From NCBI GenBank assembly GCA_044353165.1, contig JBILCM010000106.1:1-6707 (forward strand): 6,707 bases of DNA, read 5' to 3'. This document shows, one piece after another, positions 1 to 6,375 of the stretch. The notes under the pieces were generated by a model. The model was not told the DNA's origin. It saw nothing but the letters and a program-made list of their open reading frames with translations, and ran no database searches. The translations under genes and the position numbers were made by a program. Origin of the DNA: JBILCM01 sp044353165. Lineage in GTDB: Bacteria > Bacillota > Bacilli > Paenibacillales > YIM-B00363. The stretch's first letter is position 1, and every line of letters begins with the position of its first letter.

Positions 1-1
1 C

Positions 2-1213
2 TTATTAAATATTGGGCCATTCCTGCGGTGGGATTATTACAAGCAACTGGGAACCCCAGTTTTGCGGAACACCGATGATTATATCCAAGTTGTGGCTAAT
101 ATGATCAAGAAAAATCCTGTGAATGAGAATGGACAGCGATACGTGGGTTTCTCACCTTGGTTTGAATCACCCATCGAAACAGCCACGTTATTCATGTCTT
201 GGATGGAAGGGAAAGAAACGTTCGGCGCCATGTCCAGCGTAGAACTTGATCCAGCAACACAACAAGTTCGCCCGATGTTTACGAATGTGGACAGTGTGTT
301 GTGGAAAGGTGTGAACTTCTGGTTTAAAGTGAAACAAGCCGGATTGATGGACCCAGAATCGTTCACCCAGACGTATGCTACAGCGTTACAAAAAAGTAGC
401 ATGAACCGTGTCTTGGCCAGCGTCTACAAATGGTCTTACGGGACAACGAATGCTTATTTGGCTAAACAAGGGTATGAAGATCGAGGATATACAGCGATGG
501 TTCCGATTCCGATGGAAGGAGCCAAAAATCACTTTAGTATGCCGTTACCTATCGGGGACAGTGATCGCCTGTTTGCGATCACACGCAATTGCAAACAACC
601 GGAGATGGCGCTAGCGTTCATCAATTATTTTTACTCCATCGAAGGCGCTATGACCATATACAACGGAATTGAGGGCGTAGACTGGGTTATGAAAGACGGC
701 AAAGCTGTGTATACGGATAAGTACACGCAACAAATTGCTGAGGTTGACGCCACCATCAAATATGGTTACCAAAAATACTATAACGACGCTGGATTGGGTC
801 CTTATTACTTAAATCCGCGAACAAACCAACCGTTATATTTGGCTGTATCCGTGGAGGAACAGCGAAAAAATTTAACCACGATGGATCAAAGCATGGTGGA
901 ACATTATAAAGTTGACGTGCCGCTACAAATCGTACCCAATTCAGGTACACCGCCAGCACATTATGCTTCACTTCTGAAAAGTTTTGTCGATCACGATCCC
1001 CCTCCTGAAATCCGAGCAAAAGTGAATCTCATTCAAGCCTTCATGGAGAAAGCGATTATTGAATTGATTTTATCTAGCAATGAGGAAGAGTTTATGCTTT
1101 TGCGCCAAACCGTCATCGATGAGGTCTCTGCTTTAGGTTATTTTGATGTGTATGAATATTACTACCAACAATTTCTCTTAAGTCAAGAGAAAGCGAAGCC
1201 CTACATGCAATGA
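2..1213 (+). CDS. ABC transporter extracellular solute-binding protein (LplA/LipO-like lipoprotein), 5'-truncated
   Basis: The reading frame is open from base 2, with no stop before the TGA at 1211-1213, so the gene begins upstream of the window. A TTG at base 62 is in frame but is only an internal codon. About 403 C-terminal residues are visible. Proteins of this type usually have about 500-560 residues, so the lipoprotein signal, the lipobox Cys and part of lobe 1 are missing. The features that point to a family 1 sugar-binding lipoprotein of the LplA/LipO type are the aromatic-rich segments, the motif GIEGVDWVMKDGK, and a C-terminal helical tail of the form QAFMEKAIIELIL...EVSALGYFDVYEYYYQQF. 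Its role would be to capture an oligosaccharide outside the membrane and pass it to two permeases, probably encoded upstream. It converges with the response-regulator gene, leaving 6 bases between stops. The substrate cannot be read from sequence. The neighbouring sulfatase hints at a sulfated saccharide, but that is inference. Confidence 0.88.
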   Translation, partial: LLNIGPFLRWDYYKQLGTPVLRNTDDYIQVVANMIKKNPVNENGQRYVGFSPWFESPIETATLFMSWMEGKETFGAMSSVELDPATQQVRPMFTNVDSVLWKGVNFWFKVKQAGLMDPESFTQTYATALQKSSMNRVLASVYKWSYGTTNAYLAKQGYEDRGYTAMVPIPMEGAKNHFSMPLPIGDSDRLFAITRNCKQPEMALAFINYFYSIEGAMTIYNGIEGVDWVMKDGKAVYTDKYTQQIAEVDATIKYGYQKYYNDAGLGPYYLNPRTNQPLYLAVSVEEQRKNLTTMDQSMVEHYKVDVPLQIVPNSGTPPAHYASLLKSFVDHDPPPEIRAKVNLIQAFMEKAIIELILSSNEEEFMLLRQTVIDEVSALGYFDVYEYYYQQFLLSQEKAKPYMQ

Positions 1214-1219
1214 CTACAA

Positions 1220-2821
1220 TCAACCGCCTAGTTCGCGTCGGAAATCGGTGGGCGATTGGCCGGTGATTTTCTTGAAGATGGTATAGAAATAGTTCGTATT
1301 GGCATAACCTACTTCCAAAGCAATGTCAGATGTTTTTAGATCAGGTCGTTGCTGGAGTAACCGCTTGGCCTCTTCGATCCGGATTCGATTTAAATAATTG
1401 TTAAAAATTTCGCCTGTTTCTTTCTTGAATAAATGGCCCAAATAAACAGGGTTGATCCGAAATTCATCAGCGAGCAGACTCAAATTGATATTGTCTGCGT
1501 ATTTTTGATGAATCCGATCCATCACCTTGCGGATGAACGGGCTAATTTCCTGATCCGAATGGTTCAAGAAGGCGATCGTCTCGATTAACGTCTGGCGTAC
1601 TGTCGACTTTAATTGTTCTATACCAGACTGATGGTAGGCGGCGAAAACAAGTGCCGAGAAACCTTCTTGCAGCAATGACGCTTGCGGTGATAACATTCGC
1701 AATACAAATTTAATATGAAACAACATTTCGGCTGTTACTTCGCGAACGAGCTTGGAATCCGGTGGACGCATAGCGATCAATTGTTCATAAGCATAGTCGA
1801 TGAACACCAGCGCTTCCGCTTGCTTCTTCTCTGTAATCAGATCCTGAAATCGTTTGAAATCAAGTTTCCAACGGTTTTGCATCGCATCGGCGGATTGTTT
1901 AAGTTCATCATAGAACACAACCGTATTGGGCACGGACCACATTTGATAATCTTGTAATTGGGTGGCATGCGTATAACTATGGTGGATATCTGAGAAAGTC
2001 GGTTCGATCGTCCCCACCAAAAACAGCAAATCTGCTTTCAGAAGTGTTTGCACTTGAGCCCCGCACTGTTCGAGCATCGGTGTGATTTCGTCTTTCCATC
2101 GAGATGAGCCGTTCATGACCACGAGAATAACATCGCCGGAAGAGTCGCAAAAACAAAGTGTTTTGAAAGCAGCGTATTTTTCCGATGTGACAATCTCTTG
2201 ACAAATGTTACATATAGCAAACTGTAATAAGTAGTTGTTGTTGATTTTAGGAGCATGTTCCGCATTCGGCACGTCCAGTATTTTTAAAACCACACACAAG
2301 TAAGCATCACTATCCAACGGAATGTCAAGGAAGGAGGCTCGTTCGAGGAGTTCCTTCTTGTGAATCTCCCCTGTGACCCAACGATGCATAATGTTGTCGC
2401 GCAAGATGAATTGTCCTTGGCGAAACTCAATTTGATGAAATAATTCACTTTCAATTTTGGCAATAGCGTTATGCAATGTGGATCGCAGTTCATGTTCGGA
2501 GACCGGCTTAAGCAAGTAATTCTCAATTCCTAATACGATGGCTTCTTTCAAGTATTTGTAATCGTCGAATCCGCTCAGTATGATAAATTTCAGCTGCGGT
2601 TGTTGCAAATGTGCTTTGCGTATGAGCGTCAGACCATCCATTTCGGGCATGTTGACATCGGTGATGACAATGTGAACCGTTTGTTGCGAAAGGACTTCAA
2701 GTGCTTCCTTCCCATCGTAACATCGCGCCACAATCTCTAAATTTAAAGTTTGCCAGTCAATCAAATGAGGTAAACCTTCTGTGATGAACGGTTCATCATC
2801 CACGATTAAAACTTTGTACAT
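1220..2821 (-). CDS. YesN-type response regulator with AraC-family DNA-binding domain
   Basis: This 533-residue cytoplasmic transcription factor has an N-terminal receiver domain at about residues 2-122. The acidic pair D8/D9, phosphoacceptor D55 (in TDVNMPEMDG), S83 and K105 (in LLKPVSE) are all present, so the receiver looks functional. The middle region (about 140-420) resembles the poorly conserved linker of YesN-like regulators. Its part around 170-310 could be a degenerate GGDEF-like fold, which is a guess. The C-terminus (about 428-530) is an AraC/XylS domain with two helix-turn-helix units, one near 447-468 and one near 497-520, ending in the typical GQSPTDFRREL. The ATG at 2819-2821 is preceded by GGAG at 2832-2835 with 10 bases between. 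The start lies inside the kinase gene, which indicates a co-transcribed and probably translationally coupled pair. It likely activates the adjacent transport and/or catabolic genes when phosphorylated; the target genes are inferred from position. Confidence 0.95.
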   Translation of the reverse strand: MYKVLIVDDEPFITEGLPHLIDWQTLNLEIVARCYDGKEALEVLSQQTVHIVITDVNMPEMDGLTLIRKAHLQQPQLKFIILSGFDDYKYLKEAIVLGIENYLLKPVSEHELRSTLHNAIAKIESELFHQIEFRQGQFILRDNIMHRWVTGEIHKKELLERASFLDIPLDSDAYLCVVLKILDVPNAEHAPKINNNYLLQFAICNICQEIVTSEKYAAFKTLCFCDSSGDVILVVMNGSSRWKDEITPMLEQCGAQVQTLLKADLLFLVGTIEPTFSDIHHSYTHATQLQDYQMWSVPNTVVFYDELKQSADAMQNRWKLDFKRFQDLITEKKQAEALVFIDYAYEQLIAMRPPDSKLVREVTAEMLFHIKFVLRMLSPQASLLQEGFSALVFAAYHQSGIEQLKSTVRQTLIETIAFLNHSDQEISPFIRKVMDRIHQKYADNINLSLLADEFRINPVYLGHLFKKETGEIFNNYLNRIRIEEAKRLLQQRPDLKTSDIALEVGYANTNYFYTIFKKITGQSPTDFRRELGG

Positions 2822-4631
2822 ATTCCATCATCTCCATCGGCTCCATGGCCGGAATCGTAATTGTCACAGTTGTGCCTGAGTTCGCATCGCTTTGCACTGC
2901 AAGTCCGTAAGTCATACCAAAAATCAACTTAATCCGTTCATTCACGTTCGCCAAGCCGATACTTTGGGTGCGTCCCAAATCGGGCTGAGCCAAAATATTT
3001 TCGATTTCTTTGATGCGATCAGGCGGAATGCCTCTTCCATTATCTTCAATCGTAAATACGAGATTTTTCCCTGCCAATTGACCGTGCAACGTGATTTGGT
3101 TGCTCGACTTCCGCGGCGTAAATCCGTGAATAATATAATTCTCAAAGATCGGCTGCAGAATGTGCTTAATGAAACCATAATTGCGAATACTCGGGTCGAT
3201 ATCAATCACATACGAGAACGATTCGCCGTAGCGAATGCGAAACAGCTTCAAATATTGCTCGCAATGATCGATTTCATCCGCAACTTTCATCACGGTTGAT
3301 GATTTTATCGCGCTGCGGAACAGATCCGCCACGATATAAATCATTTCCCCGACATCTTTATCACCGTTGGCTACGGCTTTCATCCGTATCGCTTCGAGCG
3401 TATTGTAAAGAAAATGAGGATTGATTTGGGCTTGCAATGCCGTTAACTCCGCATTTTTCTGACGAATTTCTGAGATATAGCTGTTCTTGATGTATTCGTT
3501 CAAAGACTCACTCATCCGGTTCAGACTGGAGGCGATCTGATCGATCTCATCGCCTTGGTACTGCAATGGGATCTTAACGGTCAAGTCACCGCCGCGAATT
3601 TGACGCATCGCTTGGGTGATTGTACGAATCCGCTTGGACAGCAACTGTGAGCTTATGAACATGAGCAGTATGCACACCGTTGTTAGTAATGCGGTAGTGA
3701 GATAAATTGTCGTCTCGAGCTGTTTGACGGCAGCAAGTACGTTCTTCTCGCGAGCGATGCTCACAGTGGTGAGACCCGTCTTATCCGAACGCGCCTTGTT
3801 CACAATGACACGCTCACCGTCAATGATGATGTTGTTCGAGGTTGGGGTTGTCAGCAGTTCGGATTTGGCGAAGTTCTGCTCGTATGCACTTCCTTCAGAA
3901 TCAAAGACAACGTTCCCTTCGTCCGTGAACACCATCATTCGGCTATCGATGCCTACGCGCATGCGTGAAATCAATTCTTTCAACCCGACATCTGTGAAAT
4001 CGATCATAAGTGTGCCGATATTTTTCTCTGAGTTGATCGACTTGATCTGGATGTTCATCGTGTACACTGGATTTTGATAAATCTGAAAGTAAGAGGGGAA
4101 GTCAGCGGGATAGAGCCTCACTGCGTTGTATTCTATATTGTTAAGTTTTTGCAAACGTTCCGGCCGTTCGAAGAATGTAATCGGTATAATGTCGGAGGCG
4201 GTACGTGTGTATTGATAGACGGTGTCGTTCATGTGTTTGAAAACAAAAATCCCCGCAATATCGGGATCGCGTGAGAAGATCGAATTGATGTAATTATCAA
4301 ATGCCGGTTTCGTGTTCAAATATTTGGCGCTATAAGGGCTCCAGTCATTCTCTAGGAACGAAAACACGTCTGCGAGGAACCGTTTCTCCATATAGGCCTG
4401 GAACAGAATGGTCTGCACCAACTTGTATTTTTCTTCAAGATGTTGATTGATATTGTAGATGACGATCTGATTCGATCTTAATTCTTTCTCGATCATCAAG
4501 TTGCTGAAGCTGTTGCTCAGCAGGAATGATAAGGCGATGAGTGTACTTGTTGTAATCGCTATAAACACGAGCAACAGTTTATTAATAAACCGGTTGCGTA
4601 TATATTTCTGAAAAAATCCCACAGTGTTCAC
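2796..4631 (-). CDS. YesM-type sensor histidine kinase (Cache-like sensor, HAMP, His_kinase, HATPase_c)
   Basis: This 611-residue membrane kinase pairs with the downstream response regulator. Transmembrane segment 1 spans about residues 18-40. An extracellular region of about 265 residues follows and looks like a Cache-type sensor. Transmembrane segment 2 is at about 307-329, with a HAMP domain at about 330-382. The phosphoacceptor is H406 in the motif QINPHFLYNTLEAIR, the hallmark of the LytS/YesM class. The ATP-binding domain has an N-box with E497/N498 (QPIFENYIIHG), a G1 box DNGRG at 530-534 and a G2-like IGLANVNERI at 558-567. All catalytic elements look intact. The listed start is a GTG (4629-4631) without a good ribosome-binding site. 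A second in-frame GTG three codons later (4620-4622) has GGGTGA (4628-4633) five bases upstream and may be the true start, giving 608 residues. The 3' end overlaps the regulator gene by 26 bases. The signal sensed is unknown. Confidence 0.95.
   Translation of the reverse strand: MNTVGFFQKYIRNRFINKLLLVFIAITTSTLIALSFLLSNSFSNLMIEKELRSNQIVIYNINQHLEEKYKLVQTILFQAYMEKRFLADVFSFLENDWSPYSAKYLNTKPAFDNYINSIFSRDPDIAGIFVFKHMNDTVYQYTRTASDIIPITFFERPERLQKLNNIEYNAVRLYPADFPSYFQIYQNPVYTMNIQIKSINSEKNIGTLMIDFTDVGLKELISRMRVGIDSRMMVFTDEGNVVFDSEGSAYEQNFAKSELLTTPTSNNIIIDGERVIVNKARSDKTGLTTVSIAREKNVLAAVKQLETTIYLTTALLTTVCILLMFISSQLLSKRIRTITQAMRQIRGGDLTVKIPLQYQGDEIDQIASSLNRMSESLNEYIKNSYISEIRQKNAELTALQAQINPHFLYNTLEAIRMKAVANGDKDVGEMIYIVADLFRSAIKSSTVMKVADEIDHCEQYLKLFRIRYGESFSYVIDIDPSIRNYGFIKHILQPIFENYIIHGFTPRKSSNQITLHGQLAGKNLVFTIEDNGRGIPPDRIKEIENILAQPDLGRTQSIGLANVNERIKLIFGMTYGLAVQSDANSGTTVTITIPAMEPMEMMEYVQSFNRG
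2832..2835 (-). promoter_or_regulatory. Ribosome-binding site of the response regulator, inside the kinase gene
   Basis: On the minus strand, GGAG lies 10 bases before the ATG at 2819-2821. It is embedded in the last codons of the kinase (the MEPMEMMEY stretch), so ribosomes finishing the kinase pass directly over the regulator start. This supports the chosen start and coupled translation. Confidence 0.6.
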
Positions 4632-4659
4632 CCAACAATCGTTACAAAGTCATACGTAC

Positions 4660-4665
4660 AGTATA
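4660..4665 (-). promoter_or_regulatory. Putative -10 element of the kinase-regulator operon
   Basis: The minus strand reads TATACT here, one base from the sigma-A consensus, and lies about 30 bases before the kinase start. The hexamer 17 bases upstream (4683-4688, minus strand TATGCG) is a poor match to TTGACA. If this promoter is real, it is probably weak or activator-dependent. Confidence 0.35.
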
Positions 4666-4691
4666 TATTTCTTTGTTGCAGTCGCATAGGC

Positions 4692-4708
4692 ACTCCCTGC
4701 ATGGGAGT
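4692..4708. promoter_or_regulatory. Inverted repeat, 6-base arms with 5-base centre (candidate operator)
   Basis: The sequence ACTCCCTGCATGGGAGT has perfect arms ACTCCC/GGGAGT around TGCAT. It lies in the divergent intergenic region between the kinase promoter candidate and the + strand promoter candidates. There is no trailing T-run, so it does not look like a terminator. A protein-binding site is more likely, but the binding protein is unknown. Confidence 0.4.
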
Positions 4709-4710
4709 TC

Positions 4711-4720
4711 ATGTAAACAT
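4711..4720. promoter_or_regulatory. Short inverted repeat ATGTAAACAT next to the larger dyad
   Basis: The arms ATGT/ACAT surround a 2-base centre. It begins 2 bases after the larger dyad and ends 6 bases before a -35-like TTGTGA at 4727, a position suited to an activator site. The arms are short and could occur by chance in this AT-rich region. Confidence 0.25.
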
Positions 4721-4726
4721 ATAATT

Positions 4727-4753
4727 TTGTGAAAAACCTTGGATTTTTATAAT
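4727..4753 (+). promoter_or_regulatory. Putative sigma-A promoter for the DraG-like/sulfatase operon (upstream candidate)
   Basis: TTGTGA (4727-4732) matches TTGACA at four of six bases and is followed by a perfect TATAAT at 4748-4753. The spacer is 15 bases, shorter than the preferred 17, so the promoter may depend on an activator bound at the dyads just upstream. Confidence 0.4.
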
Positions 4754-4775
4754 AGGTTCCCTTTTTTGATGCGCT

Positions 4776-4781
4776 TATAAT
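4776..4781 (+). promoter_or_regulatory. Second perfect TATAAT -10 candidate upstream of the DraG-like gene
   Basis: TATAAT lies 53 bases before the ATG at 4835. The hexamer at the standard distance (4753-4758, TAGGTT) is a weak -35, and no TGn extension is present. It is an alternative or additional start point to the candidate ending at 4753. Confidence 0.35.
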
Positions 4782-4819
4782 GAAATGAAAGGAAAAGAAA
4801 ATGAACAATCAATGGAAAA

Positions 4820-4825
4820 AGGTGG
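4820..4825 (+). promoter_or_regulatory. Ribosome-binding site of the DraG-like gene
   Basis: AGGTGG (within AAAAAGGTGG) is 9 bases before the ATG at 4835-4837. It fixes this start over the out-of-frame ATG at 4801. Confidence 0.65.
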
Positions 4826-4834
4826 ATCATACGC

Positions 4835-6352
4835 ATGTGGATAAGCCAACAACAAGTACGCGACAAGGTGGAAGGTTGCTGGATAGGGAAAAATATCGGC
4901 GGTACACTCGGGGGTCCATTCGAAGGGGTACAGGGTATTTTGGATGTTGGGTTTTATACGCAAGAGTTAAACGGTGAACCGATGCCTAACGACGATCTTG
5001 ATCTGCAATTGGCATGGCTTGTTGCAGTGGAGCGATTCGGCAATCAAGTCAACAGTAACATTCTGGGCGAATACTGGCTGTCACACATCCACCCGAACTG
5101 GTCGGAGTACGGCTTCTGTAAGAACAACATGCGGGCTGGTCTGATGCCCCCGCTCTCTGGAAGCGTGAATAACTCGCATGCGAACAGCAACGGTGCTTGG
5201 ATTCGTTCCGAAATATGGGCTTGTTTGGCTCCAGGACACCCCGATGTGGCAGCTTCTTATGCCACTGAAGATGCCAGCGTGGATCACAGTCAAGAAGGTG
5301 TTTATTCTGCGGCGTTCTGCGCCGCCTTGCAAAGCGCAGCTTTCGTAGAAAGCGACAAGTTTCGATTGATCCATATCGGACTTTCCTACATCCCTGATGA
5401 TTGCGGTGTCGCACAAGGGGTGCGTCTCGTGATGCAATGCTACAGTGATGGCGTGCCTTGGAAACAAGCGAGAAAACGATTGTTTATGGCATTACCGCAT
5501 CACTTCGGTGCTCGGATGGAAGGCGAGTTGGATCCGGACATTCCTGTTGGCGAGGTCGGATACGATGCACCTGCCAATATTGGCATTTTCATTCTGGGTT
5601 GGTTGTATGGAGAGGACGATTTCGGCCAAAGCATGTGTCTTGCTGTGAATTGCGGTGCGGACACCGATTGTACGGCAGCGACGCTAGGCGCAGTGTGGGG
5701 GATTATTCACGGTGCAGCAGGTATTCCAGCACAGTGGAAAGAACCGATCGGACGCTCCATTAAGACGATCTGCTTGAACGGCGATATGTACACGCGTTTC
5801 CCATCGACCGTCGATGAGCTGACCGATCGCATTCTGAATATCATGCCGAAATTTTTGGATGTGTCGCATCTGGATCTGATCCATGGCGACGCTTACCGTA
5901 TTCGAATGAAAGATGCGAGCGAATTGCACAACAAGCCGCCGATTCGTAATTATCTCCATCCGCAAGCGGGATTTCATGAATATTATTACATCAATCGTCC
6001 TTATGCGATCAAATTCGAGACGCCGATCTTCTATTGCTGGTTCGATTACCAACAAGAGCCGGCTCTTCAATCAGATGAACCGTTTGAAGTGCTTGTCTCA
6101 TTCCATAATCGAATCGATGTTCCACACATGTTGAACTTAAAATGGGTACTTCCTGAGGGGTGGTCCTTGCCATCTCACGCACGGGAGACGATGTTGCCAT
6201 TGCCGCATCACTTCGGCGCAGGTCGCGCGCAGGTACGGTTTACGATACAACCGAATCGGATCGAACGCGCCAAGGAAGATGCTTATTTGGATATTCGTGT
6301 AGAAGGACGTCATACCAGGCTTGTCATTCCGGCCACGTTCTATGCGTTTTAA
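4835..6352 (+). CDS. ADP-ribosylglycohydrolase (DraG/ARH) superfamily protein with C-terminal beta-rich domain
   Basis: This 505-residue protein has no signal peptide and is probably cytoplasmic. Residues 8 to about 340 match the all-helical DraG/ARH fold. The N-terminal segment GCWIGKNIGGTLGGPFEG corresponds to the usual G...GDALG.P.E, with E30 kept but GD changed to GG. An acidic pair D53/D54 lies in PNDDLDLQLAW, where TDDT is typical. The C-terminal metal motif is D276-T277-D278-C279 in NCGADTDCTAATLGAVWG, where D-x-D-T is typical. Family enzymes use these positions for a two-metal site that cleaves an N- or O-glycosidic bond to ADP-ribose. Residues from about 390 to 505 look beta-rich and resemble an accessory sandwich domain, which is not part of minimal DraG enzymes. 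The gene precedes a sulfatase by 23 bases and is divergent from a two-component system, so a catabolic glycosidase-like role fits better than protein de-ADP-ribosylation. The substrate is unknown. Confidence 0.85.
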   Translation: MWISQQQVRDKVEGCWIGKNIGGTLGGPFEGVQGILDVGFYTQELNGEPMPNDDLDLQLAWLVAVERFGNQVNSNILGEYWLSHIHPNWSEYGFCKNNMRAGLMPPLSGSVNNSHANSNGAWIRSEIWACLAPGHPDVAASYATEDASVDHSQEGVYSAAFCAALQSAAFVESDKFRLIHIGLSYIPDDCGVAQGVRLVMQCYSDGVPWKQARKRLFMALPHHFGARMEGELDPDIPVGEVGYDAPANIGIFILGWLYGEDDFGQSMCLAVNCGADTDCTAATLGAVWGIIHGAAGIPAQWKEPIGRSIKTICLNGDMYTRFPSTVDELTDRILNIMPKFLDVSHLDLIHGDAYRIRMKDASELHNKPPIRNYLHPQAGFHEYYYINRPYAIKFETPIFYCWFDYQQEPALQSDEPFEVLVSFHNRIDVPHMLNLKWVLPEGWSLPSHARETMLPLPHHFGAGRAQVRFTIQPNRIERAKEDAYLDIRVEGRHTRLVIPATFYAF

Positions 6353-6363
6353 CTTTGATGATA

Positions 6364-6367
6364 GGGG
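6364..6367 (+). promoter_or_regulatory. Ribosome-binding site of the sulfatase gene
   Basis: GGGG within ATAGGGGATG lies 8 bases before the ATG at 6376-6378. An ATG at 6368 reaches a stop codon after three codons, so 6376 is the start. Confidence 0.5.
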
Positions 6368-6375
6368 ATGAAGAG

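Noticed and set aside
1243..1257. Inverted repeat AATCG-GTGGG-CGATT as a terminator between the convergent genes
   Set aside because: The stem has only five pairs, it has no T-run on either strand, and it lies inside the conserved GQSPTDFRREL coding region of the regulator.
2892..3299. A 135-codon open frame on the + strand opposite the kinase ATPase domain
   Set aside because: It is antisense to conserved kinase motifs, its translation resembles no known protein, and no promoter or ribosome-binding site is apparent.
4708..4740. Possible CcpA (cre) site around ATGTAAACATATAA
   Set aside because: The central CG of the cre consensus is missing, so catabolite repression through this site is not supported.
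4801..4977. Small + strand ORF of 58 codons with a GGAAAAG-type ribosome-binding site, starting upstream of and overlapping the DraG-like gene
   Set aside because: It is out of frame with the DraG-like gene, and its Arg-rich translation of DraG coding sequence resembles no known protein. The ATG at 4835 has a better ribosome-binding site. A leader peptide role cannot be excluded but has no support.
5049..5467. Long open frames on the minus strand within the DraG-like gene
   Set aside because: They have no ribosome-binding sites, give low-complexity Arg/Cys/His-rich translations and lie opposite a clearly conserved protein; they are shadow frames.
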